From assembly GCF_000753795.1 (NCBI RefSeq), contig NZ_JPEO01000023.1, positions 1-61,251 of the forward strand: DNA of 61,251 bases. The letters are read 5' to 3'. Positions 1-7,425 of the stretch are shown piece after piece (the first letter of the stretch is position 1; every line of letters starts with the position of its first letter). The position numbers were made by a program, and so were the translations under genes. Source of the stretch: Shewanella mangrovi. Its GTDB lineage: Bacteria > Pseudomonadota > Gammaproteobacteria > Enterobacterales > Shewanellaceae. The notes under the pieces were generated by a model that saw only the letters and a list, made by a program, of their open reading frames with translations, did not search any database and was not told the DNA's origin.

Positions 1-75
1 TGTGCCGTCTCAGTGGGTGCGCATTATAGGGCGACAAAAAACCCTTGCAAGGGGTATTTGCAATAAAATTTCTGA
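1..75 (-). promoter_or_regulatory. rRNA operon P1 promoter, reading out of the left end
   Basis: On the minus strand there is a -35 TTGCAA (45-50), a 16-base spacer and a perfect -10 TATAAT (23-28). A GC-rich discriminator GCGCACCC follows, typical of stringently controlled rRNA P1 promoters. The DNA just upstream (51-75) is AT-rich, as expected for an UP element. Positions 3-30 are the reverse complement of the last 28 bases of the window, which carry the same promoter facing the other way. The rRNA genes themselves lie outside; the call rests on promoter architecture. Confidence 0.8.
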
Positions 76-274
76 CTGCTCAAGATTCCATCCGACTGGA
101 AAAATATGCGGCGTTTTATGCCTATGAAGTAGGCGTTGCGGGCAAAAATCATCCGTTGGTAAAGTGTAGACGATATTTTTATTGTTGCTGCTATTTTTAA
201 ATTATCTGTGCTGACATTTTTATCCTTGTTAGGATTAGGCCTAGGTTTTGCTTTTCTAACAATTAGGACGAGCC

Positions 275-625
275 ATGAAAGGTTGGTTATTGATTGCGGT
301 AGTGGTAGGCGTTATCTATTACCTTGCTACTCGAACAGATAAGCTTGATGAGCCGATTGCGCATACAGAAGCGATGCTCAACAAGATAGAACGTAAACTT
401 GATGCCATGACTGGTACGCAAATCATTCGCATTGATAAGAAGAAAGCTCAGTTGCGCGCATCAATCGGTGAACGTCTTTCTGATGCCGAACTACAAGAAC
501 TCGATAAAGTGCTAAGTAGCCCGGATAGCTTTCACGATTTTAAGGATGAGTATTGCCAAGCGAATGTGTTATCTCACCCTGTTTTCAGCAGAGATAATTT
601 GGAATTCATTTGCGATAATCTCTGA
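275..625 (+). CDS. small single-pass membrane protein of unknown function
   Basis: This is a 116-residue protein that I do not recognise as a named family. Residues 3-19 form one hydrophobic segment (GWLLIAVVVGVIYYLA), followed by a charged, probably helical part (about 25-75) and a C-terminal part with two cysteines (EYC and FIC). The topology suggests a short inner-membrane anchor with a soluble domain. The start is supported by AGGA at 265-268, six bases before ATG. A 7-bp inverted repeat (TTGTTAG 226-232, CTAACAA 256-262) lies directly before the ribosome binding site and could fold in the leader. The gene ends 31 bases before menB on the same strand, so the two may be co-transcribed. No function is inferred. 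Confidence 0.75.
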   Translation: MKGWLLIAVVVGVIYYLATRTDKLDEPIAHTEAMLNKIERKLDAMTGTQIIRIDKKKAQLRASIGERLSDAELQELDKVLSSPDSFHDFKDEYCQANVLSHPVFSRDNLEFICDNL

Positions 626-656
626 TCTTCATTTTAGTTAGTTGCAGGATTTAGTT

Positions 657-1559
657 ATGTCTGGTTTTGTTTCGGATATTTTTGACACCGAGTTGTGGGA
701 TGAAGTCCCAGGGTTTGAGTTTGAGGACATTACTTATCACCGAGCTAAGGCACATGGCACCGTACGTATTGCCATTGACCGCCCTGATTGCCTCAATGCA
801 TTTCGTCCCAAAACTGTGGACGAGTTATATATCGCGTTAGATCATGCACGCCAATGGTCAGATGTTGGTTGCGTGCTATTGACTGGTAACGGACCATCTA
901 AAAAAGGCCAATGGTCGTTTTCCTCCGGCGGCGATCAGCGTATTCGCGGTAAAGACGGTTATAAGTACGAGGGCGCTGAAGCGGGTAAAGCTGATATTGC
1001 GCGTATGGGGCGCTTACATATTCTCGAAGTACAACGCTTGATCCGCTTTATGCCAAAAGTGGTGATTGCAGTCGTGCCTGGTTGGGCTGTTGGCGGCGGT
1101 CATAGTCTGCATGTTGTATGTGATTTAACTCTGGCTTCAAAAGAACACGCCATTTTTAAACAAACCGATCCTGATGTGGCCAGTTTTGACTCAGGCTATG
1201 GCAGTGCTTATTTGGCGAAGATGATAGGGCAGAAACGTGCACGGGAGATTTTCTTCTGCGGCTTTAACTATAGTGCTGACGAGGCATTTGATATGGGGAT
1301 GGTCAACCGCTCTATTCCACATGCCGAATTAGAAGTAGAAGCACTGCGTTGGGCCAAAGAAATTAACTCTAAGAGTCCGACAGCAATGCGAATGCTTAAG
1401 TATGGCTTTAACTTACCTGATGACGGTTTAGTTGGACAGCAATTGTTTGCCGGTGAAGCCACCCGACTGGCTTACGGTACAGCAGAGGCAGAGGAGGGAC
1501 GTGACGCCTTCTTAGAAAAACGTGACCAAGACTTTTCTAAATTTCCTTGGCACTATTAA
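657..1559 (+). CDS. menB: 1,4-dihydroxy-2-naphthoyl-CoA synthase (MenB)
   Basis: MenB is a crotonase-fold enzyme that closes the second ring of the menaquinone precursor, converting O-succinylbenzoyl-CoA to 1,4-dihydroxy-2-naphthoyl-CoA in the cytoplasm. Visible signatures are SSGGDQR (residues 89-95, oxyanion hole region), GGGHSLHVVCD (146-156), and the MenB-type segment QTDPDVASFDSGYGS (169-183), which sets it apart from plain enoyl-CoA hydratases. The ATG at 657 is chosen because AGGA (646-649) sits seven bases before it; a TTG fifteen bases upstream is in frame but has no ribosome binding site. The product is 300 residues, slightly longer than the E. coli enzyme. No other men gene is nearby. 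A strong terminator follows at 1621-1650. Confidence 0.93.
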   Translation: MSGFVSDIFDTELWDEVPGFEFEDITYHRAKAHGTVRIAIDRPDCLNAFRPKTVDELYIALDHARQWSDVGCVLLTGNGPSKKGQWSFSSGGDQRIRGKDGYKYEGAEAGKADIARMGRLHILEVQRLIRFMPKVVIAVVPGWAVGGGHSLHVVCDLTLASKEHAIFKQTDPDVASFDSGYGSAYLAKMIGQKRAREIFFCGFNYSADEAFDMGMVNRSIPHAELEVEALRWAKEINSKSPTAMRMLKYGFNLPDDGLVGQQLFAGEATRLAYGTAEAEEGRDAFLEKRDQDFSKFPWHY

Positions 1560-1620
1560 TTAGTCACTGTATGAGTAGGGTGGTAATAACACTATCTGCT
1601 TGTTACTAACGCTGGATAAC

Positions 1621-1650
1621 AAAAAGCCCGGTCAATGCCGGGCTTTTTTA
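1621..1650. terminator. bidirectional terminator between menB and cyoE
   Basis: AAAAAGCCCGG (1621-1631) pairs with CCGGGCTTTTT (1638-1648) around a six-base loop. The A-run before and T-run after let it act on both strands, which suits the convergent menB and cyoE genes. Confidence 0.9.
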
Positions 1651-1661
1651 TTTTGTCATGC

Positions 1662-2546
1662 TTAGAGCTGAACAAATAGTTGCGAGGTGACGACTTTAAA
1701 GTCGAGTGCCATAGTAACACTCAACGCAGTGATGGTGATGATAGAGAAGCCGAACACTTGGCGTGCCCAACCCGTTACATCCACATCTTTTCGATAACCT
1801 CGTAACGCCATTGCTAACCACCACAAACTGGTAGAACAAGCAACAGCCATAAATGCCACGCCGGTGTAGCCAATCAGAGGTAATAGAACCGAAACCAAAG
1901 CAAACACTGCAACATAGGCCACAATGTGTAATTTGGCTTTTTCAATTCCCTGAACCACTGGCAGCACAGGTATCTTTGCCGCTTTATAGTCGTCATAACG
2001 GAAAATGGCGATAGCGTAAGAGTGAGGCATCTGCCACAGACAGAACATGAGCAATAAAATTGCTGCCCCCGCATCAAACTTACCTGAAACCGCGCAATAG
2101 CCCACGACTGGAGGTACCGCACCAGACAGGCTTCCCACCAAAGTGCCGTATACTGACAAACGTTTCATGTAGAGGCTATATACCCCGACATACACCACAT
2201 AACCAATGACAGCAAACAAAGTCGCCATCGCGTTGGTGTAGATGGTCAAAATAGCAAACCCGGCGAATCCCAACGCCACACCGAACCAAAAGGCTCTGGA
2301 TACCGATAATTCTCCGGTTACTGTTACACGTTTCTGGGTGCGACGCATTTTGGCATCGATATCAGTATCGATGCAGTTATTAATCGCACAGCCAGAAGCA
2401 ACAACCAGAGAAAGTCCTACTATGGCGGCAAACATTAGCCCCCAATCAATATTACCTTGTGAGGCGAGAAAGAAACCGCCAGCAACAGAGATCAGGTTGC
2501 CCATAATAATGCCGGGCTTAGTGACGTTGAGATAAGGCTTTAACAT
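1662..2546 (-). CDS. cyoE: protoheme IX farnesyltransferase (heme O synthase)
   Basis: CyoE is an integral membrane prenyltransferase of the UbiA superfamily that adds a farnesyl group to heme B, making the heme O used by the bo3 oxidase encoded just upstream. The Asp-rich motif NNCIDTDIDAKM lies at residues 56-67 and the second motif YDDYKAAKIPVLP at 184-196. The heme O synthase signature GTLVGSLSGAVPPVVGY lies around 134-150. Many hydrophobic segments are visible, and the length of 294 is normal. It is the last gene of cyoABCDE, 10 bases after cyoD. It ends against the bidirectional terminator at 1621-1650. Confidence 0.94.
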   Translation of the reverse strand: MLKPYLNVTKPGIIMGNLISVAGGFFLASQGNIDWGLMFAAIVGLSLVVASGCAINNCIDTDIDAKMRRTQKRVTVTGELSVSRAFWFGVALGFAGFAILTIYTNAMATLFAVIGYVVYVGVYSLYMKRLSVYGTLVGSLSGAVPPVVGYCAVSGKFDAGAAILLLMFCLWQMPHSYAIAIFRYDDYKAAKIPVLPVVQGIEKAKLHIVAYVAVFALVSVLLPLIGYTGVAFMAVACSTSLWWLAMALRGYRKDVDVTGWARQVFGFSIITITALSVTMALDFKVVTSQLFVQL

Positions 2547-2556
2547 ATTAATCAGC

Positions 2557-2889
2557 TCACATGTACATCATCAGAGCGTTAGCACTGTAAAGAATCCAGA
2601 TGGACAAACCGACCACCAGACCAATAATCAGCGCCGAGAACAAAAACGCGATCGTATTTTCCTTTCCTGATGGAGTGAAATCCAAATGCAGGAAGTACTT
2701 CAGATGCACAATAATCTGAACAATGGCTAACACAACAACAGTCACAATAGTTGCTGGCTTAGAGAACTGACTGGTCATCACCGCCCAGAATGGGATCACG
2801 GTAAGAATCACTGACAGCACGAAACCGATCAGATAAGACTTAACGCTGCCATGACCTTCGTCATGGGTTGAATGAGATGAATCGCTCAT
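2557..2889 (-). CDS. cyoD: cytochrome bo3 quinol oxidase subunit IV
   Basis: CyoD is the small three-helix accessory subunit of the cytochrome bo3 complex, thought to help assemble the copper-containing active site. The product is 110 residues, starting MSDSSHSTHDEGHGSVKS, with three membrane segments (about 19-38, 47-66 and 80-102). The segment IVQIIVHLKYFLHLDF is characteristic of the family. The start codon overlaps the cyoC stop by one base (TAATG at 2889), indicating translational coupling. A longer in-frame reading exists upstream, but it runs through cyoC and is rejected. Confidence 0.92.
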   Translation of the reverse strand: MSDSSHSTHDEGHGSVKSYLIGFVLSVILTVIPFWAVMTSQFSKPATIVTVVVLAIVQIIVHLKYFLHLDFTPSGKENTIAFLFSALIIGLVVGLSIWILYSANALMMYM

Positions 2890-3497
2890 TACACTACCCC
2901 CAGCAAGTAAACTACGGTGAATACACAGATCCAGATAACGTCCAAGAAGTGCCAGAACATGCTTAGACAACCTAAGCGAGTCACTGTACGGCTACCTAAA
3001 CCACGCTTAGCTACTTCAACCATCATTACTGCCATCCAAATCAGACCAGCAGTCACGTGTAAGCCGTGCATACCGACCAACGCGAAGAATGATGAAAGAA
3101 ACGCACTACGATCAGGACCATTGCCATGCACAATCAGATGATGGAATTCATTGATTTCCATGCCGATGAACACCGCACCAAACAGGAAGGTAATGAACAG
3201 CCAACCAAGAGTAGCTGAACGATTCTGTTTGTGGGCTGCAATCATAGCAAAGCCATAAGTGATACTACTGAGCAACAGGGCGGCAGTTTCCACTGCCACA
3301 TAGTCAAGCTCAAAAATATCGTGTCCAGATACACCGCCTGCCGTGTTCATATACAGTACTGCATAAGTTGCAAATACTGACGCGAACAGCAAACAGTCGG
3401 TCATCAGGTATAGCCAGAAACCAAATAGGGTATTCTTGCCTGTATCGTGATGTTCATGATGCTCATGAGCATCAATTGCTTGACTCACGCTGCTCAT
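2889..3497 (-). CDS. cyoC: cytochrome bo3 quinol oxidase subunit III
   Basis: CyoC is subunit III of the proton-pumping bo3 ubiquinol oxidase in the inner membrane. It is a 202-residue protein with about five membrane helices and the family segments FGFWLYLMTDCLLFASVF, HGLHVTAGLIWM and FWHFLDVIWICVFTVVYL. A short His-rich N-terminus (HEHHEHHD) precedes the first helix. Its ATG overlaps the cyoB stop by four bases (ATGA), and its own stop overlaps cyoD by one. All four structural genes are therefore tightly coupled. Confidence 0.94.
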   Translation of the reverse strand: MSSVSQAIDAHEHHEHHDTGKNTLFGFWLYLMTDCLLFASVFATYAVLYMNTAGGVSGHDIFELDYVAVETAALLLSSITYGFAMIAAHKQNRSATLGWLFITFLFGAVFIGMEINEFHHLIVHGNGPDRSAFLSSFFALVGMHGLHVTAGLIWMAVMMVEVAKRGLGSRTVTRLGCLSMFWHFLDVIWICVFTVVYLLGVV

Positions 3498-5479
3498 GCC
3501 TTCACCTCCGAACCACCTTTAACAAAGGCTTCTTCAATCTTCGCAATCTCGTCTGGTTGGACGTAGTAATCGACGTCGTTGTCATATGCACGTACGATGA
3601 AGAATGCAATTGAAGCCACAAAACTTACCGCTGCCAGCCACCAGATGTGCCAAATCAACGCAAAACCCATCACGGTTAAAGCACCACCAATCAACACGCC
3701 TGCAGCAGTGTTTTTTGGCATATGGATAGGTTCGTACTTATCTTGCATCTGGTACGCAGTGCCTTTTTCTTTAGCATCCATAAAGGCATCGATATCATGC
3801 ACTTCAGGAATTTTGGCGAAGTTATAGAACTGCGGTGGAGACGATGTCTGCCATTCCAGTGTACGCGCACCCCACGGGTCACCCGTGGTGTCCATGTTTT
3901 GTTTGCGGTCACGGAAAGATACATACAGTTGCTGCAGCTGCGAAACAATACCCACCAGAATGATGAATGCGCCCGCACAAGCAATATACAACCAAATGTT
4001 CCATGCTGGGTTATCAGTGTGGTTCAGACGACGAGTCATGCCCATGAAGCCCAGTACGTACAACGGCATAAAGGCAACGTAGAAACCAATCAACCAACAC
4101 CAGAAGGCGCGTTTACCGAGTTTCTCGTTCAGGTGGAAGCCCATTGCTTTAGGGAACCAGTAGGCAAAGCCCGCTAAGTAACCAAATACTGCACCACCCA
4201 AAATAGTGTTATGGAAGTGAGCAATCAGGAACAAGCTGTTATGCAACACGAAGTCAGCACCTGGTACCGCCAACAGTACGCCAGTCATACCACCAATAGT
4301 AAAGGTAGTCATGAATCCCAGCGTCCACATGATAGGTACGGTGATACGCACGCGACCACGGTACATGGTGAACAACCAGTTAAACAGTTTCACCCCGGTT
4401 GGTACCGCAATAATCATCGTCATTACGCCGAAGAAGGCGTTAACGTTAGCACCAGAACCCATGGTGAAGAAGTGGTGCAACCATACGATGAAGCCCAGCA
4501 CTGAAATAGCGCCGTTAGCCACGATCATTGAGGTGTAACCAAACAGACGTTTAGAGCTGAATGTAGCTACCACTTCTGAGAAAATACCAAACGCTGGCAG
4601 GATCAGGATGTACACCTCAGGGTGACCCCATGCCCAGAACAGGTTGATATACATCATTGCGTTACCACCACCTTCATTAGTGAAGAAGTGGAAATCTAGG
4701 TAACGGTCTAGTGTCAACAGACCCAAAGCAGCCGTCAAAATAGGGAATGACGCAACAATCAGGATGTTTGCCCAAGTACAAGCCCAAGTGAATACTGGCA
4801 TCTGCATTAACTTCATGCTTGGAGCGCGGCACTTAAATACCGTTACCAAGAAGTTCACGCCCGTCAGCAAGGTACCTAGCCCAGAAAGCTGCAATGCCCA
4901 GATATAATAGTCGACCCCAACCCCCGGACTGAATGTCAATTCAGACAGTGGTGGATACGCTACCCAACCTGTTTTAGCAAATTCACCCACACCTAATGAC
5001 ACGTTGATAAGAATCGCACCACCAGCAGTCAACCAGAAACTCAGGTTGTTCAAGAATGGGAAGGCTACGTCACGCGCACCGATTTGCAGTGGCACCACTA
5101 TGTTCATCAAGCCCACCATAAATGGCATGGCCATGAAGATAATCATAATGACGCCGTGTGCACTAAAGATCTGGTCGTAATGCTCAGGTGGCAAGTAACC
5201 GGTATTACCGTTAGTCGCAATCGCCAACTGAGTACGCATCATGATGGCATCCGCAAAACCACGGATCAGCATGATCAGCGCCAGAGTGATGTACATAATA
5301 CCAAGACGCTTGTGGTCAACAGAGGTGATCCAGTCACGCCACAATGGCAGCCACAACTTGTATTTGGTTAGCAGAATGACGACTAACAAACCAATGATAC
5401 CGACACCCGCCAAGGTTCCCATCACGATGGGTTCATGATACGGAACCGAATCAATCGAAAGTTTACCTAATAAAGACAT
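3494..5479 (-). CDS. cyoB: cytochrome bo3 quinol oxidase subunit I (catalytic)
   Basis: CyoB carries low-spin heme b and the heme o3-CuB site where O2 is reduced, coupling quinol oxidation to proton pumping. The 661-residue sequence is close to E. coli CyoB throughout. The quinone-site residues are present: R73 and D77 in RGFADAIMMR, and H100 and Q103 in EHYDQIF. The heme ligand H108 follows in SAHG. The CuB/Tyr cross-link segment WAWGHPEVYILILP and the HHFF pair (VWLHHFFTMGSGANVN) are intact, as is the heme segment SLFLIAHFHNTI. The quinone residues make it a quinol oxidase rather than a cytochrome c oxidase. It starts 8 bases after cyoA. Confidence 0.97.
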   Translation of the reverse strand: MSLLGKLSIDSVPYHEPIVMGTLAGVGIIGLLVVILLTKYKLWLPLWRDWITSVDHKRLGIMYITLALIMLIRGFADAIMMRTQLAIATNGNTGYLPPEHYDQIFSAHGVIMIIFMAMPFMVGLMNIVVPLQIGARDVAFPFLNNLSFWLTAGGAILINVSLGVGEFAKTGWVAYPPLSELTFSPGVGVDYYIWALQLSGLGTLLTGVNFLVTVFKCRAPSMKLMQMPVFTWACTWANILIVASFPILTAALGLLTLDRYLDFHFFTNEGGGNAMMYINLFWAWGHPEVYILILPAFGIFSEVVATFSSKRLFGYTSMIVANGAISVLGFIVWLHHFFTMGSGANVNAFFGVMTMIIAVPTGVKLFNWLFTMYRGRVRITVPIMWTLGFMTTFTIGGMTGVLLAVPGADFVLHNSLFLIAHFHNTILGGAVFGYLAGFAYWFPKAMGFHLNEKLGKRAFWCWLIGFYVAFMPLYVLGFMGMTRRLNHTDNPAWNIWLYIACAGAFIILVGIVSQLQQLYVSFRDRKQNMDTTGDPWGARTLEWQTSSPPQFYNFAKIPEVHDIDAFMDAKEKGTAYQMQDKYEPIHMPKNTAAGVLIGGALTVMGFALIWHIWWLAAVSFVASIAFFIVRAYDNDVDYYVQPDEIAKIEEAFVKGGSEVKA

Positions 5480-5487
5480 AATGACTC

Positions 5488-6468
5488 CTACGCCTCCCCG
5501 TGAGCTGCGGCGTGATCAGAAGAATGTTTCATCTGTGGCATGTCAGATGCTTCAGCACCATTATGCTCACCATGTTCCATTCCCTCACCATGCTTATTAC
5601 CGCCTTTGCCCCAATCGTTATAATGTTGCATGTACTTCATAACGATCTGGTGGAACAGGCCATCAGTCACTGTGTTGTAATATTGCACGGGGTTATTTTC
5701 ACTTTCCTCAGCCAGCTGTTCATAGCTTTGAGGATTCAGCGGAGTACCACTAGATTTCACTTTGGCAACCCAACTGTTGAAATCGGCATCAGTAGCGGTC
5801 GCAATCGCCTTGAACTTCATACCGGTAAAACCAGCACCACTATAGTTGGCTGAGAAGCCATCGTATGTGCCTTCATGGTTGGCAATAAGATGAAGTTTTG
5901 TCTCCATACCAGCCATAGAGTAGATTTGACTACCTAATTGCGGAATGAAGAAAGAATTCATAGTGGAGTCAGACGTGATCTTAAATTGAACAGGTACATC
6001 CTTAGGGAAAACCAGTTCATTAACGGTGGCAATTCCCTGCTCTGGATAGATAAACAACCATTTCCAGTTCAGCGACACCACTTCGACAGTCATATGGTCG
6101 AGTTGGTTACCGTTAGCGTCTTCCAAAGGTTTGTACGGATCCAACTCATGCGTCGTTTTCCAAGTAATAGTCCCCAGAACAATGACGATAATGATTGGAA
6201 TTGTCCAAACAACAGACTCAATTTTTGTGGAGTGTGCCCAATTAGGCATATAGACTTCATCACGACCTTCGCGGTATTTCCAAGCGAAATACAGCGTCAT
6301 GAAAATCACAGGAATAACCACTAACAACATCAGCACAGTGGCGATGATGATCAGTTCTTTTTCCTGTACACCTACATGACCTTTAGGGTCTAGCACACCA
6401 CCCTCACAGCCAGAAAGCACTAATGCTAAGGCTGCTAAAGCGAACTTACTTAGGCTACGAATAAACAC
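5488..6468 (-). CDS. cyoA: cytochrome bo3 quinol oxidase subunit II (lipoprotein)
   Basis: CyoA is subunit II of the bo3 oxidase. The chosen start is GTG at 6468, because AGGAAGG sits six bases upstream on the minus strand and the product then begins VFIRSLSKF with a lipoprotein signal ending in the lipobox LSGC. An in-frame ATG 138 bases further out gives an implausible N-terminus. Two membrane helices follow, then a cupredoxin domain (NSFFIPQLGSQIYSMAGM). The CuA ligands of cytochrome c oxidases are absent, as expected for a quinol oxidase. The predicted length is 326 residues. The last 49 residues are unusual, with seven His and four Met, and could bind metal. Confidence 0.94.
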   Translation of the reverse strand: MFIRSLSKFALAALALVLSGCEGGVLDPKGHVGVQEKELIIIATVLMLLVVIPVIFMTLYFAWKYREGRDEVYMPNWAHSTKIESVVWTIPIIIVIVLGTITWKTTHELDPYKPLEDANGNQLDHMTVEVVSLNWKWLFIYPEQGIATVNELVFPKDVPVQFKITSDSTMNSFFIPQLGSQIYSMAGMETKLHLIANHEGTYDGFSANYSGAGFTGMKFKAIATATDADFNSWVAKVKSSGTPLNPQSYEQLAEESENNPVQYYNTVTDGLFHQIVMKYMQHYNDWGKGGNKHGEGMEHGEHNGAEASDMPQMKHSSDHAAAHGEA

Positions 6469-6683
6469 GAAGAACCTTCCTCTAACGACAGAGGTTGATA
6501 ACATCCACCAATCATAAAGACCGGTGGCATTTGCGACGCTACTACAGCTACCAACAGAACATCGGAAATACAATAATAGACGCCGAAACCAATCTGCATA
6601 CATCAAACCTTTGGATGATTGCCAAGTTGCTGATTTTTATTAATGAGTGTGCTAGTGCGCATACAAATCAAGCATGATTTATA

Positions 6684-6701
6684 TGAATAAACACTTATTC
6701 A
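6684..6701. promoter_or_regulatory. inverted repeat upstream of cyoA
   Basis: TGAATAA (6684-6690) and TTATTCA (6695-6701) form a perfect 7-bp dyad separated by ACAC. It lies about 215 bases upstream of the cyoA start, where a regulator of the oxidase operon could bind. No regulator is assigned. Confidence 0.3.
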
Positions 6702-7039
6702 GTATTCATTAACCAAAGAAACGGTAAATTCTTACTGTATGATGGATGGATGTTTGTTCAAGCTGATTTTTAACATATTGAACTACATTAAAAAATCAAC
6801 TGAAAACGCCCCAATTACACACTTTTTCAATATCAGCACCAAAAGCTTAAAAACATCGAAAAAGGTCTGAGTGCGTAAGCGAGACTATTGATTGTCTTTC
6901 AAACCGAAAACGTCAAATGTTGATATTGTCATAACGTTTTCAGCGCTTGTCCTATACCTTTAAAATTCAAGCTGTTGGCGTATCGCAATCAAGCCGTATC
7001 AAACAGAGAGTGTGACCTTTGTTTGACCAGTCTGATAAA

Positions 7040-7055
7040 CGTGAACATTATCACA
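7040..7055. promoter_or_regulatory. CRP-like site in the cyoA-glmS gap
   Basis: CGTGA-ACATTA-TCACA matches the CRP half-sites TGTGA-N6-TCACA at nine of ten core positions, and is flanked by A/T runs as good CRP sites are. It is about 570 bases upstream of cyoA, which is far for a direct effect, so a chance match is possible. Confidence 0.35.
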
Positions 7056-7312
7056 AAAATCTTTTGAGCACACAATGGTTAAGTGGTTTTATCTACACAG
7101 TTTTATTACCAACTGGCAGTGCGATTCACATTCCATTTACTCAAGGTTAATTTTGTCAATTGGTTACGAAACTGCTTAATAAATGGATCATTCAACAACA
7201 TCAAGCATTAGACATTAGTCCAACAAAAATCATTAACGTTTAAAACAACCAAACAGTAACGGCCTATTTACCTTTGTCGATAGTTTTCTAGAGAACACTA
7301 TTTGAGCGGCGA

Positions 7313-7348
7313 AGAAATAAAAAAACGGCTTAACCTAAGCTAAGCCGT
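7313..7348 (-). terminator. glmS terminator
   Basis: ACGGCTTA (7325-7332) pairs with TAAGCCGT (7341-7348). On the minus strand the hairpin is followed by TTTTTTATTT, a rho-independent terminator 36 bases after the glmS stop. Confidence 0.88.
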
Positions 7349-7354
7349 CTACTT

Positions 7355-7425
7355 ATTTTAAATCTAGCGCCTGACGTCGACGACTATTCGACCGTCACTG
7401 ACTTGGCTAGGTTACGTGGCTGATC
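7355..7425 (-). other. predicted attTn7 target at the glmS 3' end (unoccupied)
   Basis: Tn7-family elements that use TnsD recognise the conserved 3' end of glmS and insert about 25 bases past its stop codon. Here the recognised coding end is intact (protein end PRNLAKSVTVE), which puts the expected insertion point near 7359. No transposon ends or tns genes are present. The call rests on established Tn7 biology plus the conserved glmS end. Confidence 0.55.

Larger units (their letters stand above)
6469..7312. other. long AT-rich gene-free region between cyoA and glmS
   Basis: About 840 bases hold no reading frame that resembles a gene on either strand. The DNA is AT-rich with many homopolymer runs. 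It must contain the cyo operon promoter (minus strand), but I cannot place one with confidence. Two possible protein sites are listed separately (6684-6701 and 7040-7055). It begins just beyond the glmS terminator, next to the expected Tn7 insertion point, so it may be the scar of past insertions. Confidence 0.6.

Noticed and set aside
642..656. TTG start five codons upstream for menB
   Set aside because: The TTG lies just before the ribosome binding site AGGA, which serves the ATG at 657.
3722..4177. 151-codon open frame antisense to cyoB
   Set aside because: Its sequence mirrors the catalytic subunit codons, it has no plausible start signals, and its composition is unlike a protein.
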